A stretch of 64,000 bases of DNA, from contig DDIM01000007.1 of assembly GCA_002338525.1 (NCBI GenBank), positions 10,199 to 74,198 of the forward strand, given 5' to 3'. The notes beneath the pieces are model-generated. The model ran no database searches, was not told the origin of the DNA, and worked only from the letters and a program-made list of their open reading frames with translations. This DNA is from Micavibrio sp. UBA1850. Its GTDB lineage: Bacteria > Pseudomonadota > Alphaproteobacteria > Micavibrionales > Micavibrionaceae. The position numbers and the translations under genes were made by a program. Shown here piece by piece: positions 17,470 to 27,188 of the stretch (position 1 is its first letter; each line of letters begins with the position of its first letter).

Positions 17470-18546
17470 TTAAAGGGCTAATTCGGGCTGAATATACCCC
17501 TCGTTCCCTTCGTCTTTAAAATTCGACACCTTCAACCCAATAAGCCTGTAAGACACGCCCTCAGAGACCGCCATCTTCATAAGCGCGTATGCAGTATCTT
17601 CAATAAAGGCTTTGTGCCGAAAGCTGCTCTCTGCGGTTATTGATCTATTTATGATTTCAAAGCCTGTTGTTTTAAGCTTTAGCGTCAATGTAAATCCTTC
17701 GCGATCAACATTTTTCAAACGGTACAGTAACCGTTCAATTACATTGTCCAGCTCCTCTTTCAGCCCCGAAATATCGGCAATATTACCCGAAAACGTACGC
17801 TCCACCCCTACGGATTTACGTATGCGATCAGCAGTCACCTCTCGGTCGTCTATTCCCCTGACTATGTGGTAGTAATAGCGCCCCACCTTTCCAAATCGAT
17901 CCACCAACGTCTCCAAAGATTTCTCCTTCAACGTTTTGCCATCAACGACACCAATATGGCGCATTTTTTGGCTGGTAACCTTTCCCACACCGTGGAATTT
18001 TTCAATGGGTAATACATCTAAAAAATCTTGCGCTTGGTCTGGGCGTATAACGGTCTGGCCGTTGGGCTTATTATAATCGGAGGCAAGCTTTGCCAAAAAC
18101 TTATTATACGAAACACCCGCAGACGCCGTTAATCCTGTCTCGTCATAAATGTCTTGTCTAATCCTTTTCGCCAATTCGCTTGCGTAAGGCTCGTCACGCT
18201 TGTTTGTCGTGACATCTAAATATGCCTCATCCAAAGACAGTGGCTCAACCTTGTCTGTATACGATAAAAATATCTCGCGTATGCGATCTGAGGCTTCGCG
18301 ATACATGTCCATTCTTGATTTTACAAATATGATATCAGGGCATCGCTCGCGCGCCATGTGTGCGGGCATTGCCGATCGAACGCCAAATTTACGCGCCTCA
18401 TAGCTAGCCGTCATAACAACACCGCGACCACCACTGCCGCCTACGGCGATGGGCTTGCCGCGCAGCTCTGGGTGGTCTCTTTGCTCAACAGACGCATAGA
18501 AGGCATCCATATCTACATGGATTATTTTGCGGTACTGATTTGACAT
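17470..18546 (-). CDS. dinB: DNA polymerase IV (Y-family translesion polymerase)
   Basis: 358 aa. Seen: HVDMDAFYASVEQRDHPELRGKP (first metal Asp and steric gate), EARKFGVRSAMP, SLDEAYLDVT (second metal pair), helix-hairpin-helix LPIEKFHGVGKVTSQKM, and the little-finger domain from about 235. The C-terminus is slightly short and lacks a clear beta-clamp motif QL.L; it ends QPELAL, which may serve as a weak clamp-binding peptide. No alphaproteobacterial LexA box (GTTC-N7-GTTC) is visible upstream, so SOS control is not supported here. Confidence 0.95.
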   Translation of the reverse strand: MSNQYRKIIHVDMDAFYASVEQRDHPELRGKPIAVGGSGGRGVVMTASYEARKFGVRSAMPAHMARERCPDIIFVKSRMDMYREASDRIREIFLSYTDKVEPLSLDEAYLDVTTNKRDEPYASELAKRIRQDIYDETGLTASAGVSYNKFLAKLASDYNKPNGQTVIRPDQAQDFLDVLPIEKFHGVGKVTSQKMRHIGVVDGKTLKEKSLETLVDRFGKVGRYYYHIVRGIDDREVTADRIRKSVGVERTFSGNIADISGLKEELDNVIERLLYRLKNVDREGFTLTLKLKTTGFEIINRSITAESSFRHKAFIEDTAYALMKMAVSEGVSYRLIGLKVSNFKDEGNEGYIQPELAL

Positions 18547-18681
18547 ACGCGCTCATGGACCTTTCTTTGCTGTTATGTTATCCCGCCTATCGACATCTTG
18601 CCTCCTTTAAAATGATGCGTCTTCACGTTTTATTCAAGGTCAAAGATATGACGCGTTTTAAGAGCAAATTTAATACAGCAT

Positions 18682-18706
18682 GGAACTATGCACGTGTATA
18701 TTTGTT
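18682..18706 (+). promoter_or_regulatory. Probable EcfG-type promoter upstream of mscS-like gene
   Basis: GGAAC at 18682-18686, 16 bases, TGTT at 18703-18706 (one change from CGTT). It lies 50 bp before the chosen ATG at 18756. The same TGTT variant recurs at 44243-44246 before entericidin, which supports it. Confidence 0.5.
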
Positions 18707-18755
18707 GTGTTTATAAGTGACCAACAAAGAAACGAAATATAAAAAGGGATATAAC

Positions 18756-19667
18756 ATGGAATTTTTAGACCCATTGATGGAACAAATCATTGAGATGTGG
18801 ACGGGGTTTGTTCAAATACTGCCAATGCTGGGCATAGGTCTTCTCGTATTAACCATCACATGGGTTGCCAGCAAGATTATTCGAAAAATGATGGAAAAGG
18901 TTATGTCGCGATCAAAGATCCGGCCCTCTTTGAAATCCCTGTTTATCACACTTGCAAAAATAGCGGTTTGGACATTTGGTATAGTCATTACAATGACGAT
19001 TGTCTTTCCAAGCCTTACACCGGCTAAAATGCTAGCAGCTCTGGGGCTAGGGTCTGTGGCCGTCGGTTTTGCCTTCAAAGACGTCTTTGAAAACTTTTTG
19101 GCAGGCATACTGATCATGCTTCGTGAGCCGATGAGAATTGGCGATTTTATAGAATGTTCCGAAGTTGATGGAAAAATAGAGCATATTACAATCCGAGACA
19201 CATATGTAAGACAAACGGATGATGAGCTTATCCTTGTTCCCAATTCATTTCTTTTCAAAAATCCTGTCAAGATTTTGACCGATAGACACCTGAGACGTCA
19301 TGAGATCACAGCAGGCGTTGGGTACAACGAAGATGTCGATAGATGCCGTGACATCATGTATAAAGCATTAGAAGGGTTGGACACCATCGATACGACTAAG
19401 CCTGTTCAAATCTTTGCTAAAGAATTTGGCGATTCTTCTATAAATTATACCGTTAGATGGTGGGCAGGTGCCAAACCAATCGACATGCATAAAAGCCGTG
19501 ACCAAGTCATCTCTGCGATCAAAAGAGCCTTGGATGAAAATGAAGTTGAAATTCCTTTCCCATACAGAACAATGACATTCAGCGAACCTCTGAAAATTGA
19601 AAATCTTTCCGCTAATAATAAGGAAGAAGCGGAAGAAGAAAAAGAAGAGAATAGAAAACAGAAATAG
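18756..19667 (+). CDS. MscS-family mechanosensitive channel
   Basis: 303 aa. Three membrane segments: about 18-38, 60-85 and 90-115. The pore helix LAALGLGSVAVGFAFKDVFENFLAGILIM is the MscS TM3 with its Gly/Ala pattern. The beta domain follows (MRIGDFIECSEVDGKIEHITIRDTYVRQTDDELILVPNSFLF). The C-terminal tail is highly acidic/lysine-rich (NKEEAEEEKEENRKQK). A GTG at 18717 is in frame, but the ATG at 18756 has AGGGA at proper spacing. It opens on membrane tension and releases solutes on osmotic downshock. An EcfG-like promoter suggests stress control. Confidence 0.92.
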   Translation: MEFLDPLMEQIIEMWTGFVQILPMLGIGLLVLTITWVASKIIRKMMEKVMSRSKIRPSLKSLFITLAKIAVWTFGIVITMTIVFPSLTPAKMLAALGLGSVAVGFAFKDVFENFLAGILIMLREPMRIGDFIECSEVDGKIEHITIRDTYVRQTDDELILVPNSFLFKNPVKILTDRHLRRHEITAGVGYNEDVDRCRDIMYKALEGLDTIDTTKPVQIFAKEFGDSSINYTVRWWAGAKPIDMHKSRDQVISAIKRALDENEVEIPFPYRTMTFSEPLKIENLSANNKEEAEEEKEENRKQK

Positions 19668-19732
19668 AATCTGTTCTCTGATTGTTCCAATTTACAATTG
19701 ACAAGAACGTGTCGTGAACATATCATATGTGA

Positions 19733-20977
19733 ATGACAGACAAACTTGCGACTAAATTAGAGATTTTATCTGATGCCGCGAAATATGACGCCTCATGCGC
19801 AAGCGGTACTGCGGGTAAACGCACGGCTGGAAAAAATGACAAAAAGGGTATTGGGTCCCTTACCGGCGGGACAGGTATTTGTCACAGCTTCACGCCCGAT
19901 GGCAGATGCGTTTCATTGCTAAAAATCCTTATGACCAACTATTGTATTTACGATTGTCACTACTGCATCAATCGTATATCCAGCAACGTCAAACGAGCAC
20001 GTTTTACTGTCCAAGAGGTTGTTGATCTGACAATTAACTTCTACAAACGTAACTATATTGAAGGTTTGTTTTTAAGCTCGGGAATTATCCATACGCCCGA
20101 CTACACAATGGAAAGCATGGTGCGCATTGCAAAATCATTAAGGCAAGATCACCATTTCAAGGGCTACATTCATCTCAAGACAATTCCAAATGCATCGCCT
20201 GAGCTTCAAACAGAAGCAGGGCTTTATGCCGACCGCCTCAGCATTAATGTTGAAATGCCTACGCAAAAAAGCCTCAACACCTATGCGCCTGAAAAAGAGC
20301 TCGGTGAAATTCACAATGCCATGGGGCGGCTAAAAAACAAAATCACAGAACATAAATATGATAAAACATATTCAGGCCGAAGACCGCCACGCTTCGCACC
20401 GGGTGGGCAATCAACACAAATGATCATCGGTGCGGATGCATCTGACGATAAGACAATTCTGACATCTAGCGTTGATTTATATAACCACAAAAAATTACGA
20501 CGCGTTTACTACTCCGCCTTCTCGCCGATCCCTGATGCCTCTCAGGTTTTACCTTTAAAGCCCGCGCCCCTTGTTCGTGAACATCGCCTTTATCAGGCGG
20601 ATTGGCTTTTAAGATTTTACGATTTTAAACTTGATGAGATCCTTCAAGGCACTAAAGACAATATGCTGGATATGGATCATGACCCAAAACTTGCGTGGGC
20701 CCTTCGCAACAGAGACATCTTTCCCATAGATTTAAACCGCGCGGAAAAACACCTTCTTCTTCGTGTTCCAGGGCTTGGCGCGCAAACGGTTCGCAAAATT
20801 CTGTCTATTCGTAGACATACAAATTTGTCATGGGAAGACCTCGCAAAGATGCGACTTCCTTTGAATAAACTCAAACCCTTTATCACTGTTTCAAACTACA
20901 GGCCGCCTCTTTATCTTTTAGATAAGAACAATCTTGGCGACATGTTGAAAAAACCTGAGCAGATAGAGTTGTTTTAG
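19733..20977 (+). CDS. Radical SAM protein, putative DNA modification/repair family
   Basis: 414 aa. A radical-SAM cluster CIYDCHYC (C-x3-C-x2-C) follows the conserved GSLTGGTGICHSFTPDGRCVSLLK. The C-terminus has a helix-hairpin-helix DNA-binding motif (LLLRVPGLGAQTVRKILSIRR). This layout is that of the family named for its linkage to uracil-DNA glycosylases (TIGR03916-type). It is followed after 14 bp by its usual neighbour (20992-21828). The chemistry is unknown; repair of a base lesion by radical chemistry, as in spore photoproduct lyase, is inferred from the family. Confidence 0.88.
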   Translation: MTDKLATKLEILSDAAKYDASCASGTAGKRTAGKNDKKGIGSLTGGTGICHSFTPDGRCVSLLKILMTNYCIYDCHYCINRISSNVKRARFTVQEVVDLTINFYKRNYIEGLFLSSGIIHTPDYTMESMVRIAKSLRQDHHFKGYIHLKTIPNASPELQTEAGLYADRLSINVEMPTQKSLNTYAPEKELGEIHNAMGRLKNKITEHKYDKTYSGRRPPRFAPGGQSTQMIIGADASDDKTILTSSVDLYNHKKLRRVYYSAFSPIPDASQVLPLKPAPLVREHRLYQADWLLRFYDFKLDEILQGTKDNMLDMDHDPKLAWALRNRDIFPIDLNRAEKHLLLRVPGLGAQTVRKILSIRRHTNLSWEDLAKMRLPLNKLKPFITVSNYRPPLYLLDKNNLGDMLKKPEQIELF

Positions 20978-20991
20978 CCATAGGTCTTGTC

Positions 20992-21828
20992 ATGAAAACG
21001 ATAAAGATTTTCCAAATCCCAGGAACTGAAGAATGGCGCCGAGAAGCGCGCATCGCGCTACATAATAATCTACACCCTAATGATATCTTGTGGCTTGTTG
21101 AAGACTCAACACAATCTGATTTGTTTGACACCCTCTCAATCAACAAGCAAGAGCATAGCCAAAACCAGAGTTGCAATCATAGGCAAGAAAAACGATCACA
21201 TGCCTCAATTGCCATTCCTAAATCAGCAATTGAATTATTTAACATGGCGCTTTGCCATAAAGACCCCCAGCGTTTTTCGCTTTGTTATCGTGTTTTATGG
21301 CGTATCGTTTTTGAAGATAGATACCTGCTTCAGCGAAAAACAGATAATGACATCATAACACTCACCGCTCTTGTAAAGGCTGTACGCCGAGACGCATATA
21401 AGATGAGCGCCTATCTCCGCTTTAGAAAAATTGATAGCCCTGATAACGAAACTGAACGTTTTGTTGCGTGGTACGAGCCAGAACATTATTCGTTAGAGTT
21501 AAAGCTCGATTTTTTCAAAACGCGTTTCAAGAATATGCAATGGTCAATACTCACACCGTATCGCGCCGCCCATTGGGACATGACATCTATGGTTTTACAA
21601 GACACGCCAAGTCGGGCGCAATATCCCAAAGAAGACGAGGTCGAAAAATATTGGCTGACATACTATGCGAATATCTTTAATCCCGCCCGCCCTAAGAAAA
21701 AAGCAATGCTCTCATCAATGCCCAAAAAATATTGGAAGAACATGCCAGAAACAGTGTTGATTGAAGATTTGATCAGAACAGCAGAGAGTAAATCACGCAA
21801 AATGATTGATAACGCCGCATCAGATTAA
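20992..21828 (+). CDS. Radical-SAM-linked DNA metabolism protein (TIGR03915-type), without UDG domain
   Basis: 278 aa. The middle and C-terminus match the companion family of the preceding radical SAM protein: LVKAVRRDAYKMSAYLRFRKI, RFVAWYEPEHYSLELKLDFFKTRF, MQWSILTPYRAAHWD and YYANIFNPARPKKKAMLSSMPKKYWKNMPE. In many proteobacteria this domain is fused to a C-terminal uracil-DNA-glycosylase-like (UdgX-type) domain. Here the protein stops after the linker region and no glycosylase gene follows. It lies 14 bp downstream of the radical SAM gene, one operon. Confidence 0.82.
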   Translation: MKTIKIFQIPGTEEWRREARIALHNNLHPNDILWLVEDSTQSDLFDTLSINKQEHSQNQSCNHRQEKRSHASIAIPKSAIELFNMALCHKDPQRFSLCYRVLWRIVFEDRYLLQRKTDNDIITLTALVKAVRRDAYKMSAYLRFRKIDSPDNETERFVAWYEPEHYSLELKLDFFKTRFKNMQWSILTPYRAAHWDMTSMVLQDTPSRAQYPKEDEVEKYWLTYYANIFNPARPKKKAMLSSMPKKYWKNMPETVLIEDLIRTAESKSRKMIDNAASD

Positions 21829-21965
21829 TGCGGACCCAGATTAAAGCGTACAAAGTACCGATGCCACACATCAATCTTATAACGTTGTATTGAATCAGGT
21901 ACACTTAAGGGATATATAGTGATTAAGAACGCGTGTCTTCAACCCTTCTGACAGGACAAATTATT

Positions 21966-23030
21966 GTGTCAAAAATTAAGAATAAAAAATATCTATTAAC
22001 CGGCTTAGTGGCTGTTCTTCTTGTTATTGCCATAGGTGCAAGAGCTTATTTGCCTATTTGGGTTAAAGATCACGTTAATTCAAAGCTAATGGCCCTCGAT
22101 AAATATGACGGCCACGTGGATGACATCGACATCAGTTTGATTAGAGGGGCATATAAAATAGACGGCCTGATCATTTATAAATCAGACCAAAGCAATGAAC
22201 GACCCTTTGTAAAAACGCCTTTAATTGACCTATCCATCGAATGGAGATCACTTCTGCGCGGCGCAATCGTTGCCGAAATTGATATATATGATATCGAGTT
22301 GAATTTTGCAAAATCTCAAACCGGGAAGGGGGCCGGCTGGAAAAGCTTAATCGAAAGCTTAGCACCATTTGATATTAACCGCGCCTCTGTTAATAACGGT
22401 AAGATCAGCTACACAGATTATACCTCTGATCCGCACTTTGAATTGTCTGCAACAAATATTGATGCAGAAGTTAAAAATCTACGCGCGGTTAAAGACGATG
22501 ATAAATCTCTTCCCTCTACTCTCGTGATTGCCGCATCTACAATGGGCGATGGCCAGATCAAGGTGAGCGGTGATATGAATATGTTGAAAGAAACGCCAGA
22601 TTTTGACATGTCTATGGAATTTTCAAATGCAAACCTAACAGCGTTCAATGATTACGCAAAGCGTAACGCGATGATTGATTTTCAAAGCGGCGTGCTTGAT
22701 GTCTCTGGAGAATTAGCAGCAGCAGATGGCAACGTCGTAGGATATGTGAAACCCGTTGCATCTAATGTCGCTGTAGTAGGCTTAAAAGACGACATGAACC
22801 CGATCAATTTCGTATGGGAAAGTCTTGTGTCCGTTGTCATGGAAATATTTGAAAACCAACCCAATGACCAAATTGCTCTTCGTATCCCCATTGAAGGCAA
22901 CCTCAACGATATTAAGACTGATATGTTTTCAGGAATAATCAGCATATTATCAAATGCATTTGGCGAGGCGTTTACCAAACAAGAAGATGGCACAATCAGT
23001 TTCTCAGATGCCTTTATAGAACAGCAGTAA
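21966..23030 (+). CDS. AsmA/DUF748-like envelope protein
   Basis: 354 aa. One N-terminal membrane segment (about 9-33, YLLTGLVAVLLVIAIGARAYL) precedes a large periplasmic beta-rich part. It follows the DUF748/AsmA pattern: VDDIDISLIRGAYKIDGLIIYK, VKTPLIDLSIEWRSLLRGAIVAEIDIYDIELNF, SVNNGKISYTDYT, VSGDMNMLKETPDFDMSMEFSNANL, and a C-terminal RIPIEGNLNDIKTD. I prefer the GTG at 21966 (MSKIKNKKY), which has AGGA at good spacing, over the GTG at 21933. AsmA-like proteins are thought to form lipid-transfer bridges to the outer membrane; the role here is inferred. Confidence 0.75.
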   Translation: MSKIKNKKYLLTGLVAVLLVIAIGARAYLPIWVKDHVNSKLMALDKYDGHVDDIDISLIRGAYKIDGLIIYKSDQSNERPFVKTPLIDLSIEWRSLLRGAIVAEIDIYDIELNFAKSQTGKGAGWKSLIESLAPFDINRASVNNGKISYTDYTSDPHFELSATNIDAEVKNLRAVKDDDKSLPSTLVIAASTMGDGQIKVSGDMNMLKETPDFDMSMEFSNANLTAFNDYAKRNAMIDFQSGVLDVSGELAAADGNVVGYVKPVASNVAVVGLKDDMNPINFVWESLVSVVMEIFENQPNDQIALRIPIEGNLNDIKTDMFSGIISILSNAFGEAFTKQEDGTISFSDAFIEQQ

Positions 23031-23050
23031 CGATCATAAAGTAATATCCC

Positions 23051-25186
23051 CTATTTGCGGGACTTCAAACGTGTGGCCAAGAAAGGAAACACGCCAAGCG
23101 CAATGACAAGAGCACATGCAGCACCTGCCACAATCTCAAGTCCAAAACGCTGTGAAGGCGGGAAATCAGACAACCCAAAAACACTAAAACCAATTATAAA
23201 AGTAAATGTAGAAATCATTGCCGGCCAGCTTTGCGAATGAAGGGCCTTCTCCCAAACCTTCCATGATCGCATTGTTGCTTCTTTCGTGTTTTTCAATGCT
23301 CGTTTTGCAGCCGTCGTAATGTGTATCATGCTATCAACGATAAGCCCTAAACACACATTAATGGCAGGCGACGATATAATATCTATAGGAACCCCTAAAA
23401 GCCCCAAACCACCCATTAAAAGAGATGACACGAGAGCCGCGCATATAGCCACAGTCAAAGCCACTATAAACGATCCAGAAACAATAAACCCAACGATACT
23501 GAATAAAATAATGAGCGTAACCACACCTAAAATCATGCTTTGTGACACAGATTGAGCAAGCTCGCCTTGAAGGTAATATGTGCCTCCCACAGCCGTAATT
23601 TGAAAGTTATGTTGTGGCGGTATATTTTTCAAATCGTTAACAATTTTAACACGGTCTTGGCTGCGCCCACTTTCTTTCATGCGCAACATAAACATCGCCT
23701 CTGTACGCTCATCGTTGATAAAGCTGTTGGCCACACCGCTATATTCTGGTTTTGACAATATATCTAATAAAATATTCCAAGGAAGAAGGTTTCCGAGCCA
23801 ATGTTCATCGCCTTCTGCCATAATAACTGGAAGCGAAATAATAGACCCCACTGACTTATGTTTGCTTAACGTGTTTTGTAGCTCCCACATTTGTTCATAT
23901 GCCGCACGGTTGTCCAGCTTGCCCCCGTCTTTACGTTTTACAACCAAAAGAAGCGGATTACTCCCCCCGTTTTTATCAACGTAGTAGATCCCATCATATA
24001 ATTTTGTGTCCTCTTTAAAATAAGACAAAAGGCTTGGATCTGTATCAACCCGCATAATACCAAAACCACCAACAACAAACGCAGCCACTATCATGACAAC
24101 ACTTAATTTCAAGGCGATACCTTTACTCAGCGGAAACTTCCTCGCCAGCGTATAGGTGAACTTTGCAGGATTAACATTGGCAAGTCTCAAAAACGCTGGC
24201 AATACTGTGTAGGCACATATAATGGCCGAGATTGTCCCAATAACCCCACCCATGCCCAATTCATTTAATGGTTTGGCCTGCACAAATATCAGGCTTGCAA
24301 AACCAAGAAGTGTCGTGACAGCCGCCCAAAATGAGGCAGGGAGCGTGTTAAGAAGTGTTTCTTTTAATTTTGCATCTTTATTTTTCTTAGCCGCATTGCA
24401 CCAATTCGATACCAAAAATATTATGTGAGACAGGGTAAGAACATAAACAATGATCCCTAAATTAGCCGTCAAGATTCCAATAGGAACCCCAAGAAAGCTT
24501 TGTATAACAAGCGTCAGCATCGCAGCACTCACGCATGTGATGAAAGCACCAAAAACGACAAGCGGAGAACGAAACACCAAAAACAGCATCAACGTACTTA
24601 AGCCAACAGCCCCTAAAAATAGCGTTTTCATGTCTCTGGTAAGATTTCGGCGAATTTGCTCGACGATGTAAGGTAGCCCTGATATACGGACTTTGTACGT
24701 ATCTGTTCTTTCTTTTTCGATGATACTTTCTATATTTTTGACTAAAGACTTAAAATCATCCGTTGAAACCATAACAATGATTGACGATGATTTTTCTTTC
24801 TCCCCAATCAATAGCCTTTTCCAAAGCGGATTGTTGCGCGCCGCATCTAAATCATCAGGCCCATTTGTAATGCTTTGTACGGCTTTGACGCCTTTTACGC
24901 GCTCAAGACGAGATGTGAGGCTTGCAATTTTATCAATATATGCCGGATCAGTTATATTGGGCGTAGAGACGCTCATTATAATCTGTTTTTGAAATGGAAA
25001 CTCGCGCTTTATCGCTTGGTTCTGCTCGTATATTTCGCTATCAGAAGAAAAGAAGAAATCCGAAGTAATTTGCGGCTCTAAATCAACCTTCGTAAAAAAC
25101 AGCACCACAATGGCAATGACAAATAATGGTGCTGCAAAACTTGATATAGCCTGCAATCCAGTAACTATGGGGCTTAATATTTTCAA
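23051..25186 (-). CDS. RND/MMPL-superfamily exporter
   Basis: 711 aa. N-terminal membrane helix, a periplasmic loop (about 40-190), five helices (about 190-360) including a sterol-sensing-like region, a second periplasmic loop (about 385-540) and six helices to the end. That gives the duplicated MMPL/HpnN-like plan of about 12 helices. It lacks the long loops of the drug-pump AcrB class and stands without an adaptor or TolC gene. Such proteins export lipids or hydrophobic compounds. It converges on the AsmA-like gene (20 bp apart), and both could serve envelope lipids, which is inference. Confidence 0.85.
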   Translation of the reverse strand: MKILSPIVTGLQAISSFAAPLFVIAIVVLFFTKVDLEPQITSDFFFSSDSEIYEQNQAIKREFPFQKQIIMSVSTPNITDPAYIDKIASLTSRLERVKGVKAVQSITNGPDDLDAARNNPLWKRLLIGEKEKSSSIIVMVSTDDFKSLVKNIESIIEKERTDTYKVRISGLPYIVEQIRRNLTRDMKTLFLGAVGLSTLMLFLVFRSPLVVFGAFITCVSAAMLTLVIQSFLGVPIGILTANLGIIVYVLTLSHIIFLVSNWCNAAKKNKDAKLKETLLNTLPASFWAAVTTLLGFASLIFVQAKPLNELGMGGVIGTISAIICAYTVLPAFLRLANVNPAKFTYTLARKFPLSKGIALKLSVVMIVAAFVVGGFGIMRVDTDPSLLSYFKEDTKLYDGIYYVDKNGGSNPLLLVVKRKDGGKLDNRAAYEQMWELQNTLSKHKSVGSIISLPVIMAEGDEHWLGNLLPWNILLDILSKPEYSGVANSFINDERTEAMFMLRMKESGRSQDRVKIVNDLKNIPPQHNFQITAVGGTYYLQGELAQSVSQSMILGVVTLIILFSIVGFIVSGSFIVALTVAICAALVSSLLMGGLGLLGVPIDIISSPAINVCLGLIVDSMIHITTAAKRALKNTKEATMRSWKVWEKALHSQSWPAMISTFTFIIGFSVFGLSDFPPSQRFGLEIVAGAACALVIALGVFPFLATRLKSRK

Positions 25187-25247
25187 CGCTTACCTCGTTT
25201 CAATGACTGACGGCTATAGATTACAGCATATCTATAAGCAATCTAGT

Positions 25248-27002
25248 TTAATTGAGCCTTTCAAGCGCGCGCTTGAGTTTTGTGTCTCTGCCATAAACAT
25301 CTTCAGAAAAATGAACATGTCCTTCTTGGTCAACCCATGCTGTCATGTACATCAAATGCACAGGCACATCTTCGCTCAAATCCACATATGTTGTGTCAGG
25401 AAATTCGCCCTCATTCAACAAGTATAAATCCTCTAATTCATTTTTTGACATGCCTTGATCATTTAACAAAAAATGCGCCATCACAAGCGGGTTTTCTAAC
25501 CGTATACACCCTGAACTATGATCTCTTTCATCGTCTTCGAATAGAGCTTGGCTGGGTGTGCCATGCATAAAGATGGCATAGTTATTGTCAATTGAAAACC
25601 TTGCTAGACCTAGCGCGTTTCTTACTCCTGGCTTTTGTCTAAACTGATACTGTTTCAGATCAATTTCATGTAAATATTCAATATTCACGTTTTCCCATGG
25701 AATAAATTGACCCGTGCGTTTATCTTGCACTTGGTAGCCAAGCTTGTGAATGACTTTAGGATTTTTTTGGATTTTAGGGATCACATAACGCCCTGCAATG
25801 CTAGAGGGTGACGTCCAATCTGGATGAATTTTAACATTCTTGATGACACTGCTAAAAACGGGCGTTTGGTGTGCCACCTTGCCTACAATAATCGGCATCA
25901 CAAATTGATCTTTTCCATTCTCAACGGCCCTTACATAAAAAGCGGCGATATTAGCCCGGACATGTTTACGCCCTAAATCATCGGGCAACCAACGCCAGCG
26001 CTCCATTGATAAAATAACTTTATCAATCTGGTCGTCTACAGGCTGGCTGAGAGCCTTAATTGTTTTCGGCCCAATCACACCATCAGCCTTCAGCCCGTGG
26101 AAATATTGAAATTCAGCCACACGTTTTACGGTTTCAGGGTCATAAATAAGCGCGGCATTTTCCTGCCCAACTTCTATATCATTAACGTCTTTTACAAGGT
26201 CCTTGTGAACTATTCGATCAGACAGCTCTTCAGTTGCAAGCAACCGTGTGTCGTCTATCCAAATGTCTTTAGGAAGGACGCCATCAAAGTTGTGAAACTC
26301 TGTGTCTAAGCGTTTACGGATTTGAGGAATAACCTCGTGTGTCTCGCCAGGTCGAATGACCGCATTTTTCGAAATCTCAATAGGGGCCCAGCCACCTTTT
26401 TGTGCAATTTCACGCAAATCGTGAAGTGTTGCCTTCAGTTGCGCATATTCAGGTTGTTGAGGGGCAAGGCTTTCTAAATATTTCTTCTGGTTTCTCGCCT
26501 TAACGAGCTTGCCCATGCGCTCGTCCAGCGCGCGGTGTTGTGGTAGATTAAAAATCATGGAATCGTATTTATGTGGCTTAATACGCCCCGTACGCACGTC
26601 ATTAATGTAGTGCATAACAGAGTTAGTCAGCACCCATTCTCTTTCAAATACAGCCTCAGACGTAAGATTTTGATCCGCTTTATCATCATGCGCGTATGTG
26701 AAATCATAGTCACTGAAAGCTAGCCCATTTGAATATGCAAGCGCCTCAATTGTTTTGACGAGGTCTTGAATGTCTTCGTTGCTTCGCCCCTTGTCATCAA
26801 ACCAGACGGGCTCATAATCTCTGGCCGCGTAAAATGACATAAGATCATCTTTGTATAGCGGGGTGTTTTTAGGCGTCTTTAAATTTGATTTTTGAAGGTA
26901 TTTTTCAAACTCTTTTGCAGTCTCTTCTGCAGCATATGCCGGCGTGTAACCTAAGCTAATTATTCCTGTGGAAATTAAAATAGCAATAAATAAAAACCGC
27001 AT
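25248..27002 (-). CDS. L,D-transpeptidase of the YcbB/LdtD class
   Basis: 584 aa. Signal peptide 1-24 (AYAAEET). A peptidoglycan-binding domain is at about 285-320 (VKRVAEFQYFHGLKADGVIGPKTIKALS). A YkuD catalytic domain carries HGTPSQALFEDDERDHSSGCIRLE, the His...S-x-G-C-x-R motif with catalytic Cys. It makes 3-3 cross-links in peptidoglycan in the periplasm. A perfect EcfG-type promoter lies 38-62 bp before the ATG, so cell-wall remodelling is probably induced by stress. Length and domain order fit the family. Confidence 0.93.
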   Translation of the reverse strand: MRFLFIAILISTGIISLGYTPAYAAEETAKEFEKYLQKSNLKTPKNTPLYKDDLMSFYAARDYEPVWFDDKGRSNEDIQDLVKTIEALAYSNGLAFSDYDFTYAHDDKADQNLTSEAVFEREWVLTNSVMHYINDVRTGRIKPHKYDSMIFNLPQHRALDERMGKLVKARNQKKYLESLAPQQPEYAQLKATLHDLREIAQKGGWAPIEISKNAVIRPGETHEVIPQIRKRLDTEFHNFDGVLPKDIWIDDTRLLATEELSDRIVHKDLVKDVNDIEVGQENAALIYDPETVKRVAEFQYFHGLKADGVIGPKTIKALSQPVDDQIDKVILSMERWRWLPDDLGRKHVRANIAAFYVRAVENGKDQFVMPIIVGKVAHQTPVFSSVIKNVKIHPDWTSPSSIAGRYVIPKIQKNPKVIHKLGYQVQDKRTGQFIPWENVNIEYLHEIDLKQYQFRQKPGVRNALGLARFSIDNNYAIFMHGTPSQALFEDDERDHSSGCIRLENPLVMAHFLLNDQGMSKNELEDLYLLNEGEFPDTTYVDLSEDVPVHLMYMTAWVDQEGHVHFSEDVYGRDTKLKRALERLN

Positions 27003-27039
27003 ATGTAACCTTCTCCTGTCTCATGATGTACGTTATGAA

Positions 27040-27064
27040 AACGCGGAGAGGCACATAAAGTTCC
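27040..27064 (-). promoter_or_regulatory. EcfG-type promoter, perfect match, for the L,D-transpeptidase gene
   Basis: Minus strand: GGAAC at 27064-27060, exactly 16 bases, CGTT at 27043-27040, then 37 bp to the ATG at 27002. Both hexamer cores match the EcfG consensus exactly. Confidence 0.85.
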
Positions 27065-27188
27065 CCTCGAAACCAAAATAAAAACATTTTTGTGACACAT
27101 TTTAGTCACAATGGCTGGTGAGGCTTACTTATAGAAACTAATTATGAGGATTGTTCTCTCCTCAAAGCTTAGGGTTAAGCTTACTTTT

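Noticed and set aside
17470..18546. SOS (LexA) control of dinB
   Set aside because: No GTTC-N7-GTTC type LexA box in the upstream 200 bp.
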